The notes under the pieces were generated by a model. The model was not told the origin of the DNA, made no database searches, and saw nothing but the letters and a program-made list of their open reading frames with translations. A stretch of 64,000 nucleotides of DNA, taken from Rapana venosa. Its lineage: Eukaryota; Mollusca; Gastropoda; Neogastropoda; Muricidae. A program made the translations under genes and the position numbers. Positions 23,028 through 33,565 of this stretch are shown one piece after another. Location: positions 70,642,280 through 70,706,279 of the forward strand of contig CM054143.1 of the NCBI GenBank assembly GCA_028751875.1. The letters run 5' to 3'. Position 1 is the first letter of the stretch; every line of letters starts with the position of its first letter.

Positions 23028-23073
23028 TGGGGGGGGGGGGGGGGGGTGGGGGGGGGGGGGGGGGGGGGGGGGG
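23028..23073 (+). repeat. G tract, 46 positions with one T (copy B)
   Basis: Occupies the place of the G13 tract in copy A and the C12 tract in copy C. Either an expansion or an assembly/polishing artefact. It could form G-quadruplexes. Confidence 0.8.
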
Positions 23074-24088
23074 ACCAAGGGGCAAAGCCCTCAGTCTCCA
23101 CTCCATTTGTTTTCCTGGCTACTACTATCAGATGACAGAAAGCAACTTGACTTACTGATGAACATCTTTACAAGAAAATCTGATCTTTTCAAAATGGGTA
23201 AGTTTAAAATAAAAGAACAAGAACCACAATTTGGATTTTCCTCTGGAAAACACTGACAGTCTGTGAACTGATCAGAGGTGCCCCCTAAAGCTAACTGGTG
23301 AACGGAAATGGTTGCACCACAACTGATGAATGTCCGTCTTTCCAACATGGTCCAACATTGTGGGGCCCAGGAAACATTTCTCTTCCAAAATGTCATCACT
23401 ATCACTTACTACCACTTCTCTGTGTTCATGCCTTTTCTTTCTTGAAACGACAAGGATTTTCTGCCTTGATTTACAATCTTTACCTCTGAAAACACGAGTT
23501 TTTTTAGGCACCCAGAGTTGCACACTCAACAGCACGAAGAAAGAGTCATTGAAAATATGAGAATATCTGTCAACAGCGACAAAAACTTTTCCTACAGAAA
23601 ATTAGTCAAAGAGAACAGTTCTCCAGCCTGATGTACACCTTAACAAAAATTACAGAGCAAAATTTTCCCCATAAAGTTACTTGCCTATCCTTCTAGCTAA
23701 AAAAGGACTTCCTATACCGTATTTTCTGGGTTTTGAGCCATTCACCTTGGTTTATACAATGACAGCCTCCTACGAATAGGTTTGTCTTCACTTTTCCCGA
23801 TCTGTTGTCAGCAACGACATCAGTCTCTTTATGATCACGACTGCTGGGCTTAGTTGTGCATTCCAAGATCGATTCCATCAGTTTGGCATTCAAGCAAATG
23901 CCGTACAAGCTTAATATTCCATAAATTTCTCCAAATAAAAAGTGTTGCAGTCATATTGCCTGCTCTGATGTTCTCTTTAGCAAATCTCATGTTTTCAAAC
24001 GACTGTTAACGGTGTCAGTCCACCAAAGTGGTCAACCTCATCCCAAACTGTGTTTTGGCCAGAAAGCAGCAAATCAGCTGCTACTGAA

Positions 24089-24335
24089 TCTGGATAAAAT
24101 AGGCTTTTCTTGGATTTTACAAGACACTGTGCTCTACTGGAAAAGTTTTGGTCCTGGATAAATAGGTTTTTTTTTTTTTTTTGGGTATTTTACAAGACCT
24201 GGTATTGGAAATGTTCGGGATAAAATAGGCTATTCTTCAGTTTTTTACAAGACACTGTGCATTGGAAAATGTTGTCTGGATAAAATAGGCTATTCTTCGG
24301 ATTTTAAAAAGACTCTGTGCATGGAAAAGTGTGCC
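24089..24335 (+). repeat. About 60 bp minisatellite, 4 units (copy B)
   Basis: Four degenerate units beginning with forms of 'tctggataaaataggctttt'. The second contains a long T run and looks noisy. The array is followed by 'ctggaacaaccaatacc' as in copy A. Confidence 0.75.
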
Positions 24336-25932
24336 CTGGAACAACCAATACCCTGACACAACACTGACTCCCTACTGGATGGTTAATTCAAATAGTCCTG
24401 TTGCTTTGAACTTTTTCATTTTGCGGATATAAAGCCTGCACATGGCTTTGAAATCATTTTTGGGGGGATTTTTTTCTACGACTCGTGTTGCTGGGCCTTA
24501 GAAAAACAGTGCTCCTGCTAACTAACCCAGAAAATACGGAACCCATGCACAACATGACACACCAAGACTTACCCCCATTTTCTCATGAAAGAAACAACAT
24601 CGGGGTCTAAACTGGAACAGAGGGGGAGGTGGCAGTAAAGCTCCAGTCATACACAGCGTCGCTCAGCATCTGAGGGGTAACAACATCTTGCAGCCCTAGT
24701 CCAGGCTGAGCCTTTCGGATGAGGCGTTTCCCTCCAGATAAAATCTGTTAACTCCATTCTCTGCACGTTTTTCGGATGTGGCTACAAAGCAAGATCCTGT
24801 GTGTGAACACACACACACCACACCACACACGCACGTTGAATCCAATCTGCCCATGGAAGAGTAGGCCATGTGTGAACTTTTCGGGCACAGCATTTCCAGA
24901 AGGGTCGTGTATGTACTGCCACCACCTCACACCTACACCTGTCATTGAATTTCAGACACTCTATAAATTATACCTACATTCCTGATCTTACACTGCCTCC
25001 CACCAAACCCTTACCTAACACATGATGAAATATCAGCATGGGTGAAACTGCCCCCCAAAAAATGCAAAGAAAGAATGGATGGAATCCAGGAGCCAACAGG
25101 CTCCGGTGAGCGTTCAAAAGGGTTGGGGTGGGCAAAAACTGGAAGAAAAACCCTTCATAAATTGTGACAAGTTCAGAGCTGTCTCCTTTATAAATCAATC
25201 TGTTTTTTGTTAAATATAAAAACAAAACTTCAGGTATCCTTTCCATTCTACATTTTCTAACTTCTGTTAACAGTTAACAAAAAAAGAATCTTTGAATACA
25301 CCATCTTTTGTAAGAAAGTTGCATCTTTCAGGATTTGGTTTTTACTCTGTTATCTCAACAGTACAAAAGGGGAATGGTTCTGCCTTCTGTTAAATAGTCA
25401 GGACTCCCACTGAGAAAAAGCAAAAGTCCCTGAAATTTTATGGATTATTTTTTGGGTGTAAAATCGGCACTCAAAATAATGCAATAAGCCACACATTTGA
25501 ACAGTTATCACACGCAATTCATACAGATTACCTCCTTTAGTTTCCCTCCATTTCACTTTTTTTTCCTTTCTTCATCTGACCTAGGCTGGGAGTGTGCAAC
25601 TGATAAATCTCCATCATATTTTGTGGAGCTATTTCTCTTTTTGTTCATTTTTTGGATTATCTTCGATTTATCAGATACAATGTGCAGTTTCTTCAGTCTT
25701 TCTCACACAACGAGGACTGGCTTTCAGCTTCATGCAAAACTTTACTTCAGAGTAGGAAAAAGATTTTAAAAGCATTCCACAAGACTTCACAAATATTATG
25801 GATTTTCCGCTTTTTCAGACTGTCTCACATAACCATTTAACTTTTTTACCCCTTGTTCAAAAAGGAAACGTGATGCAAGTCCCATTCCAATGTCTTTTGT
25901 GATTGAAAAGTAATTTGATAAAAGCCACAGAC

Positions 25933-26136
25933 ATGTTAGACCTCCTCATCTTCTCTTTTGCAGTTGTACTTTTCATGACTGTGAACACGATCATTCCTGT
26001 CAGCTCTTTGCCTTTGTGGATTGCTCATGATGGCTACCAAGCAAATTTATCGTCAAAAAAATTAAATTCACCTTTACCAATTTTCCTTTTGCACAGTCCA
26101 ACCCTCTTGGTAACAGAACCCATGTTTGCAAGATAA
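25933..26136 (+). CDS. Short hydrophobic open frame shared by copies B and C
   Basis: MLDLLIFSFAVVLFMTV, then a short variable part and LWIAHDG, ending PMFAR before a stop at 26136. The first 17 residues form one hydrophobic helix, suitable as a signal anchor or membrane segment. Copy C (43683 down to 43459) keeps MSDLLIFSFAVVLFMTV and LWIAHDG; the length differences over the first 35 codons are multiples of three, but the C-terminal parts then diverge in frame. No family is recognised. It may be a chance open frame in a duplicated non-coding block, or a first exon. Confidence that it is translated is low. Confidence 0.2.
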   Translation: MLDLLIFSFAVVLFMTVNTIIPVSSLPLWIAHDGYQANLSSKKLNSPLPIFLLHSPTLLVTEPMFAR

Positions 26137-26458
26137 AAATTTACTCCAAAGGAAAAATGAGCCTAAAAGGTGATGATCTTTCTAGAGTTTTGCAAACTGA
26201 CCACTGCCCTCTTAGAGAAATGGACTCTTCCTTGGTAACTTTCCTGTGTTTTTGTTGGTCACTTTTCTGAGAAGTTAAATGATGTGATGAATGTTTCTGC
26301 TATCCATTTTCCTCTTTATTGACACAACAGCATTTTCTAATCAAAGATTATCTGCAAAAATGCCCATTTTGATGACGAAGAGTACTAAAAGTTGTATTTA
26401 ACAGAAACGGGGAACTCCGCTCTGAAGCAGAACAGTTTCACCCATGCACTGAACTTAC

Positions 26459-26591
26459 TCTAGCCCTGTCGTCACAGCTCTCCACTGCTTCCCAAACCCC
26501 AAATCATCGGGCCTTGCGGTGATATTCAGGGGGTGCAATACTGTGACCCGCAATGGCTGAAGAGGGTGGGAGGAATTCTTCAGCAGGGAAT
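26459..26591 (-). other. Exon-like block with conserved splice sites (copy B)
   Basis: On the minus strand a pyrimidine-rich 'ggtctgtgttgcag' acceptor precedes 133 bases that end at a 'ga|gtaagttc' donor. The same acceptor, donor and interior are in copy C (43044-43174, 131 bases, opposite strand). The block carries AEEFLPPSSAIAGHSIAPPE in one frame, followed by a stop, while copy C is shifted within the block. A non-coding or pseudogenic exon is therefore more likely than a coding one. Confidence 0.35.
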
Positions 26592-27394
26592 CTGCAACAC
26601 AGACCAAAAACACCTTTAAAGGGAATCCTCGTTCTGTCAACAGAAACTGTGGGGTTTTCATTATTCTCAAGATCACTGCGCATAAAACCATAAAACTTCA
26701 CCAAGGAGGCAGCCACTGCATCAAACAGGGATTTATGTACTACACAATGATCTTGATGCCATGTGCATTTTACTGTCATTTCATGTCATCAGAAACCGTT
26801 TTCTTTAAAAAAAAAAAAAAAAGTGGCACCGCTCTTGTGGCAACTTTGCTCTCCCAAGAGAGAGCAGCCCAAATGTCCTGCAGAGAAATCTACTGTGACT
26901 GAAAGCAGTAGGTATGAAAAACAATACAACGGATCCCTACTGAAATGCAATGGCCGACTTAAATCTCTCCCTTGAAAGCTTGTCATGTCTGTGCATGCGT
27001 CCACACCAATGGGAGCCTCAATCAGATCCGACTCCTCATCTTAATGAATATTTAATTCTGAATGACCCAGGCTTGGAAGAAGAGGGACTTTGCAGCCCAG
27101 GGAGTGGACTGAAATCTATCAGCTTCCTGTCACCTCACAGTGTCCATCCTTTTCATTCTCCACAGAAACTGCAGACAGTGGAAAGGGGTGGGAAAGCCTG
27201 ACCTGTTCCTGTTCCTCCCTCACACTGCACATTTGGTGTCAGGCCAAGACTGTACAGTGGCAATGCAATCATGATGGGCAAATGCACTTTTTCTCAGTCA
27301 TCCACCTGAAACCTGTATGTATGGCAGTCACACATTCGGGCCACAACTAAATTCAGATGGAAAAAAATTGTCATGAAATACATTATCAGGTTTG

Positions 27395-27660
27395 GGGCAG
27401 TAGATAGCCCGGGGTGTTTAGAGTGTGCGCTTTGCCGCTCGTGATCTGCTGAACACGGGTTTGAATCCGTTAAGGAATTTTTCCTCTGGGTTTAATATCA
27501 GTGCTGACTCCACTCCCCGCCAAAAGTCCTTTGGAAAGAGACTAAAACCGAGGTCCTGTGTGCGAATGCACGCAGAACTTCTTGTGAACAACCCTGTTCC
27601 GCTTTTTGAAAGTTTTGGGCCTTGTGTGCCAATGGTGAAAAGAAGAAAAAAAATTACAAA
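27395..27660 (+). mobile_element. tRNA-derived SINE, gastropod type
   Basis: Head: 'gataagcccggggtg'-like A-box side near 27403 and a good B box 'gggtttgaatccg' at about 27459. Body: 'cagtgctgactccactcccc', 'gtcctttggaaagagacta', 'gaggtcctgtgtgc'. The order matches 11730-11960. The 3' end merges into an A-rich stretch at 27640-27660. Confidence 0.65.
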
Positions 27661-27859
27661 ACTGCAACAACAGGACTGGATGTGAAAAAAGAAAACATGT
27701 GCTTATTCCATTATCCCAAAAAAGAAAAAGAAAAACGAAAGGTTTTCTGCTGTCATGATGTCAAGACGATGAAATATTCAATACAATTTCCCCCCAAACT
27801 AAAGCAAAATGCTGATTCAATTACACTGCAGTTGATTCTAGGATTTCAAAAAAGGGGCC

Positions 27860-28003
27860 CTGGAATTTGTTTTTTAAAAACTTTTAAATTGTTAGGTTGC
27901 ATGACTTGTTGTAAAGAATGGGTTTGAATGCAAGCGCTTTTGATTTGTCTTTGCAAATTACCAGCGCTATATAAATTCCATTCATTATTATTACTTACTG
28001 TAT
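27860..28003 (+). mobile_element. CR1/L2-like LINE 3' end
   Basis: 'cgcttttgatttgtctttgc', then 'agcgctatataaattcc' and (ATT)n. It corresponds to the tail of the LINE at 2730-4297 (4225-4297). Only the 3' UTR end is left; the upstream 200 bp are A-rich and not recognisable. Confidence 0.6.
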
Positions 28004-28528
28004 CCAAATCAGTATGGGTTTTAAACCAAAATGTGAATGTTCAAATTTTTGCTAAATCAATCTTGTGATGGGCAATGGTTAGGATTTCTTGCTGAGAGAG
28101 GGATGTGACGCCTCACAGCCGCCTATACACGCGCTCAGTCAAAGGTTTCAGGCAGAGTGCCTAAAATTAGCGCCGCCCGACCTTTTTTCCCCACACACCC
28201 CTCCCATTTCTTCACCCCTCCCCTTCCCCTCCTCACAGCATCTAAAGCCTAGTGAGCACGTAAAACATGCTCGCGCGGCAGGCCTAACCCAAGGCTACGA
28301 TCGGGGGCTGGGCTAGGCCTACAGGAGAGAAATGGTATACCCTATAGGTATCCAGCTTTTCGGCTAAGTAAAAAACAAAACCTCAGTTTTAACAATGAAT
28401 GTACACAGTTTTAGTGTGTGTAGGAAGAGAGAAATTTTTGATACACAAAGATGAAGATTTTTAGCCCAAAACCTAGTCTTACATCTGTTCCCTGTGAACA
28501 CACACACACACACACACACACTTAAACC

Positions 28529-28570
28529 GTCTGATATCACTTTCAGGGGAAGGACATTAAACTGAAGAAC
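28529..28570 (+). repeat. Conserved SINE-tail-like module, copy 2
   Basis: 'gtctgatatcactttcaggg' followed by gaaggacattaaactgaagaac. It is preceded directly by (AC)n at 28497-28521. It forms an inverted pair with 31560-31602. Confidence 0.65.
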
Positions 28571-28756
28571 TAACACACAAAACACACACGCACGCACGCA
28601 ACCACACCTCATGCACAACACACGCTCACGCACGCAAACGCGCGCACGCACACACCACACACACAATTTTATGAGTTGGCAGGGAAGCACAAATTTAATT
28701 TGACGTATGGAATCCTCTCCCTCTCTCTTGCTCCTCCTTTGGGCTCGCTGGTGCAC

Positions 28757-29505
28757 GTGCACACACAGAGAATCAAAGCACACTCACACACAAAATGCAC
28801 TTACCACACACTCACACCAATGCACTTAACCACACACACACATGCACTTACCAACACACTCACACACACATGCACTTACCAACACACTCACACACACATG
28901 CACTTACCAAACACACACACACACACGCACTTAACAACACACGCCCACACACCACGCACTTACCAACCACCCCCAACACACCCCGCACTTACCAACACAC
29001 GCTCACAACAACACATGCACTTACCAACACCACTCACACACACAGCACTTAACCAACACACACTCACACACACACATGCACTTCCCAACACACACTCACA
29101 CACACACCACTTACCAAAAACACGCTCACACACACACGCACTTACCAACACAACTCCACACACACCACGCACTTACCAACACACACCACACACATGAAAT
29201 TACCAACACAACCACACACCCTTTAAACACACCCCCACACACACAGCACTTACCAACACACACTCTCACACATGCACTTACCAACAACTTCACACCACAG
29301 CATGACCTTACAAAACACTCACACACCCCACGAAACTTACCAACACACTCACACACACATGCCTTACCAACACACGCTCACACACACACGCACTTACCAA
29401 CACACGCTCACACACGTGTGTGCGCGCACGCGCGCAAGCACACACTTAAAAGCACGCGTGCGCACGAACACACACACAAGGCACACACACGCACACACAC
29501 ATACA
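28757..29505 (+). repeat. CA-rich minisatellite, unit about 28-30 bp
   Basis: Roughly 22 units of the type 'tgcacttaccaacacactca' plus CACACA. They drift in length and end in alternating CG/CA at 29415-29505. The long His/Thr-rich plus frame and Cys/Val-rich minus frames across it are by-products of the repeat. Confidence 0.85.
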
Positions 29506-29519
29506 TAGTTCCCCACACA

Positions 29520-30240
29520 CACACTGAATCAGAAATTAGTTTAGCCTGGAAAGGATGGCAAAGCTTACATTACCTAAGACAAGCCCGCTGCGTGCGTGCG
29601 TGTGGCCTGCCTATCCTCTTAGGCCTAACTCACACAGGCACTCAGCCTAGGCTAGATTGAGACAGCAAACAGACAAGATTTTGCCCAAATTTGAGCCCTC
29701 AAACTATTTAAACACGTATCCTAAATACAACAAAAGTTTATTTAGCTTAAAAAATCAAACCCTTAAATTACATACCTGACTTTGCCAAAGTGAAACATTA
29801 AACGATTTCAGGAGGAAAACTGCAATCAATTTACGTCACCAGCACAGAAATGATCACTCTCAATACTAAATAAAGAAGAGCTATCTGGTGAGAACATCCA
29901 ATCTATCTGTTATTTTGGTTTGTAACGGGCCAACACAAAAGGTTGTACTTGTTCAAATTCACGTCTCCACAACAAACGAGCACACTGCACTGAATACACC
30001 TGATGTTTGCGCTGAAAAAATGACAAACGTATCCCAAAAAACACTTAGAAGTTGGAAATTAAAAAACCGTTTTTGGCCACTTTCCCCGCTGAAACCAGTG
30101 GAAAGAAACGCCGCGCTATCTTGATGGCGCCAAACTGGACCAGTGCATCTGGTCAGTGCCAGAGCAAAAATAGCACATCAGGGGTCAAGTTCCAGCGTTA
30201 AGTGCAGCAGAAAATGGGGGAAACGACTGCCGTGAGGAGT
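29520..30240. other. No recognisable gene
   Basis: Unique-looking sequence between the minisatellite and the L2-like LINE. No RNA gene, promoter or conserved frame was recognised. Confidence 0.4.
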
Positions 30241-30242
30241 TC

Positions 30243-32452
30243 TTTTATAATTTCATAGATTTTGCAAAATCTTTTGATGTTATCAACCACATATCTGCTA
30301 ATAAGGAAACTTGGATGAAAACATTAGAAAAGATCATAAAATTCTCCCTTCTTTCCACTACAGAGAAAGACCTGACCACTACAGTTTGCCTACAGGACGG
30401 ACGAGGTTGTTGAAAATGCCAAACTGTTCGTTTTGAACAAGTTGTACAACCACTTAGAAGCACCTGACTCTCATGCCAGAATATTGTTTGCTGACTTTAG
30501 TTCAGCTTTCAATACAATGCAGCCTCATGTTCTTGTTCACAAAATACTTTCAAAATTTGATGTAGACTTTCAACTTGTTCGTTGGCTGATTGAGTTTTTA
30601 ACTAACAGACCGCAGTGTGTTTTTGCCAACAAAATATCTTCATCGGTAAGATTTACCTGTACGGGTTCTCCAGGATGCGTTCTCTCGCCACTTCTGTACA
30701 TTCTATAAAACAGACGATTGCAGAAGCAGTATGAAAATTCCTTTCTTTTAAAATTTTTCCGATGACAGTGCTCTTTTGTCTCTCTTATCTGGATCTGTCC
30801 AAAACCATGGTCCAGCCCTCACTGATTTCATCAATTGGTGTGATGGGCATTCTGGAGCTAAGTTTCAAAAACTAAGATCTTCCTATTTGATTTCTAGAAG
30901 ATCGGGGCAACCTTTGAGCATGTTACCAATCCATAGTCAAGAAGTTGAAAATGTTTCGAAGCACAAGTATCTGGGAACTATTTTTGTCACAAATTAAACT
31001 GAATGCTAACACTGACGCATTGTCAAAAAGGGACAACAACGTATGTATTTTGAGGAAGCTTAACCATTTCTTTTTGACAATAAGATTATTTGTTCTACAA
31101 GTCCTACAAGAGAAGTGTCTTAGTTTTGCTTTCATCTGTTGGGTACAACAACCTTAGTGTTAAAAACAAGAATAGTTTTCGAGAATTTTTAGATCTGCTC
31201 AAAAATAATTGGAGAAGAACAAAGAGATTCTCAAGCCCTACTGCGATCAGCAGCTTGTGCGCAAAGCGACTGCCATCTTGGCTGGGTCCATCCCATCTAT
31301 GTCTTCGGAATTTCAGTTGTTGCCTTCAGGACGCCCGTTTCGGTGCTCCAACAGTAAAACAAATAAAAAAAGAAATTCCTTTGTTCCAGTAGTCATTGGA
31401 ATTCTAAATTCAAACCAGCACTGACCAGTTTTACATTCTCTGATATACCTCCCTGATTGTCAAGTGTGTGTGTGCATGTGTGTGTGTGGTAATGAAAATA
31501 AGTACTCCTGTATCTTGATTTTGGCTTTCAAGAATGATTTCTAAAGTGTGTGGGGTAGAGTTCTTCAGTTTAACGTCCTTCCACTAAATAGTGATATCAG
31601 ACAGGAAAGTTTTGTGTGTGCGTGTGTGCCCGTGTGCGTGTGTGTGCGTGCGCACGCGCACGTGCTTGTTTTGTGTGTGTGTGTAGGGGGGAGGGTATGC
31701 ATAAAAACTTATCAATCGCAATAAATAACTATTATGAAACAAACATAAACAAGAATTTTGGGAGGAGGGGGGGGGGAACAAAAACAAAAAAAACAAAAAA
31801 AAAAAAAAAAACCCAAAAAAAAAAACCAACCAAGCCCAAAAACATCAAACAGCAAAAATACCCAACTTTCCAATTCATATAACTTTAACTATCCTTATAT
31901 CAGAGGAGTCTGAACATAGGAGTAAAGGCTTAAATGACAATACAATATCTTTCATTAATGGAATGTCTTTAAGAACTTGCTGTAAGCTACGGACTGGGAA
32001 GTGTGTGTGTTGTGGTGTGTGGTTGTGTGTTGGTTTATGTCTTTACTAGACAATGGTCATTATGGTGCACTGGTGCAGTGTGTGTGTTATGTGTGATAAA
32101 ACAGTGTTCATAAAATTGGTGGTTTTATGTTTTGGGTGTGTGCAAGTGATGAAAAGTGCACGTGCGTGCACGCTTTAAAAAAAAACAAAAAAATCTTTTC
32201 CAATCAATGGTTGTTACAACATTGTATTCCTACATTGGTGTGTGTGTGTGTGTACGCGGTGCGTGTCTGTGTGTGCGTGAACCTGGGTTTGTGTGTGTGA
32301 TCATTTTTTTAAAGCTATCTTGGAATGTTTACAACAATCTGAAATGTATTTTTCTTGTGTCTTGTGAGATAATTATAGGTATCAATCTGCCTGTCAGTAT
32401 TGTAACTGCCCTTCATGGGATGATTAAAGTGTGTTCGACTTGACTTGACTTG
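30243..32452 (+). mobile_element. L2/Maui-like LINE, RT C-terminal part and 3' UTR
   Basis: The plus strand reads RILFADFSSAFNTMQPHVLV (about 30478), LTNRPQCVFANKISSSVRFT, TGSPGCVLSPLLYILYTDDC-like sequence with the PQG glutamine lost (about 30663), FSDDSALLSLLSGSVQNHGP (SDD in place of ADD, about 30765), HKYLGTIFV (about 30960) and the C-terminal block EFQLLPSGRPFRCSN (about 31310). Frames alternate. The 3' UTR runs to 'gggatgattaaagtgtgttc' and tandem ACTTG repeats at 32430-32452, a typical L2 tail. GT runs and the module at 31560 lie in the UTR. Confidence 0.8.
31560..31602 (-). repeat. Conserved SINE-tail-like module, copy 3 (inverted)
   Basis: The reverse complement begins 'gtctgatatcactatttagt' and continues ggaaggacgttaaactgaagaac. 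It is followed outward by (GT)n at 31612-31683. Confidence 0.65.
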
Positions 32453-32455
32453 TAT

Positions 32456-33100
32456 ATTACAAACTATCCTCTGGTGCCTTAAATCTGACATCTTCCTTCC
32501 TTTCTAAGAGACAACAACAAGTTTATGTCAATAAATATTTTTCGACCTTTCTACCCAATACATTTAGAGTCCCACAGGGTTCTATTCTGGGGGTCCCCTA
32601 TTATTTTCTATTGACATTAAGGATCTTCCCTTCTTTACAAAGGCTTCCTGTGGTTTATTTGCAGATGACATCACTACTGATGTTAACCATGTTAACTCGT
32701 GTGAAGTCTTTGGCAATTTGCAGATGACACCACTATTGATGTTAACCATGTTAACTCGTGTGAAGTCTTTGGCAATGTGCAGATGACACCACTATTGATG
32801 TTAACCATGTTAACTCGTGTGAAGTCTTTGGCAATGTGCAATGTAGCTGGGTGGACACACGGCTACACTTATCTCAGATTAGGAACAGCGAAACCATTAC
32901 TGGCTTTGTGGTCAATATATAGTCAGTTTTCTCCACCCTCTATGCAAACTGTCAGTATTATGTTTACTTATCTCAGATTAGGAACAGCGAGACCAATACC
33001 GGCTTTGTGGTCAATATATAGTCAGTTTTCTCCACCCTCTATGCAAACTGTCAGTATTATGTTTACGATGTATTTGCAATTTTATATTTAGTATATTATC
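32456..33100 (+). mobile_element. LINE RT fragment with internal tandem duplications
   Basis: FRVPQGSILG (about 32566) and PLLFSIDIKDLPFF lead to GLFADDITTDVNH, the RT catalytic block. From 32658 a 59 bp unit starting 'tttgcagatgac' is repeated three times (32658-32716, 32717-32775, 32776-32834). A 99 bp unit follows twice (32867-32965 and 32966-33064), giving the duplicated peptide YLRLGTA..LWSIYSQF. It is dead because of frame shifts. It is a different family from the L2-like LINE just before it. Confidence 0.75.
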
Positions 33101-33565
33101 TAAATATGGTTCTTTTCCAATATTCTGATATAGCTAATTATTAAATTACTTTGTATTTTATCTACTTGTTTGTGTTATTTTTAAATGTTTTCTACATGAA
33201 ATGTCCTTAACGATTCTTTCAGTTATTCATAGTACGGCCCGAGTTATCTCCCCTTAAATGTGAGCATTGGTCTGATCTAGGAAAGAAAATCATAAGAAAA
33301 ACTTATCAAGCCATATGTTTGCTCATATTCATGGATATGATTGTTGAAATACTGATCTTGACTCGATTCATTTCAACCACAATGAGAGTTCTCTATTTTT
33401 GTTGTAAATCAATTTTTTTTCGTCTATTTGCATCAATGAGATATAGGTACATATGTACCCCAATTTTTAACCCCTAAAAAAGCAGTTCTAATTCTTATTT
33501 AACGAATCTTTAATAAATCATAATTATTGTGGGATTGAAGAACACGTGGAATAAACTCTATTTAG

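Larger units (their letters stand above)
19805..27130 (+). repeat. Large repeat unit, copy B (7.3 kb)
   Basis: 19805-25073 matches copy A; 19965-27130 matches copy C inverted (42545-49965). Compared with A it has a 16 bp deletion near 23607, a longer G tract and many single-base indels in homopolymers. The part shared only with C (25074-27130) contains an exon-like block and a short hydrophobic open frame. Divergence from A is patchy: about 98% identity over 23510-24110 but visibly lower around 22340-22900. Confidence 0.8.

Noticed and set aside
28676..29660. Long His/Thr-rich open frames (up to 194 codons)
   Set aside because: They are produced by the CA-rich minisatellite; every frame on either strand is open for the same reason.
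30150..30200. B-box-like phrases 'ggtcaagttccagcg' near 30182 and 'ggtccaagtccagcg' near 36185
   Set aside because: No convincing A box at the right distance and no cloverleaf could be drawn, so no tRNA gene is called.
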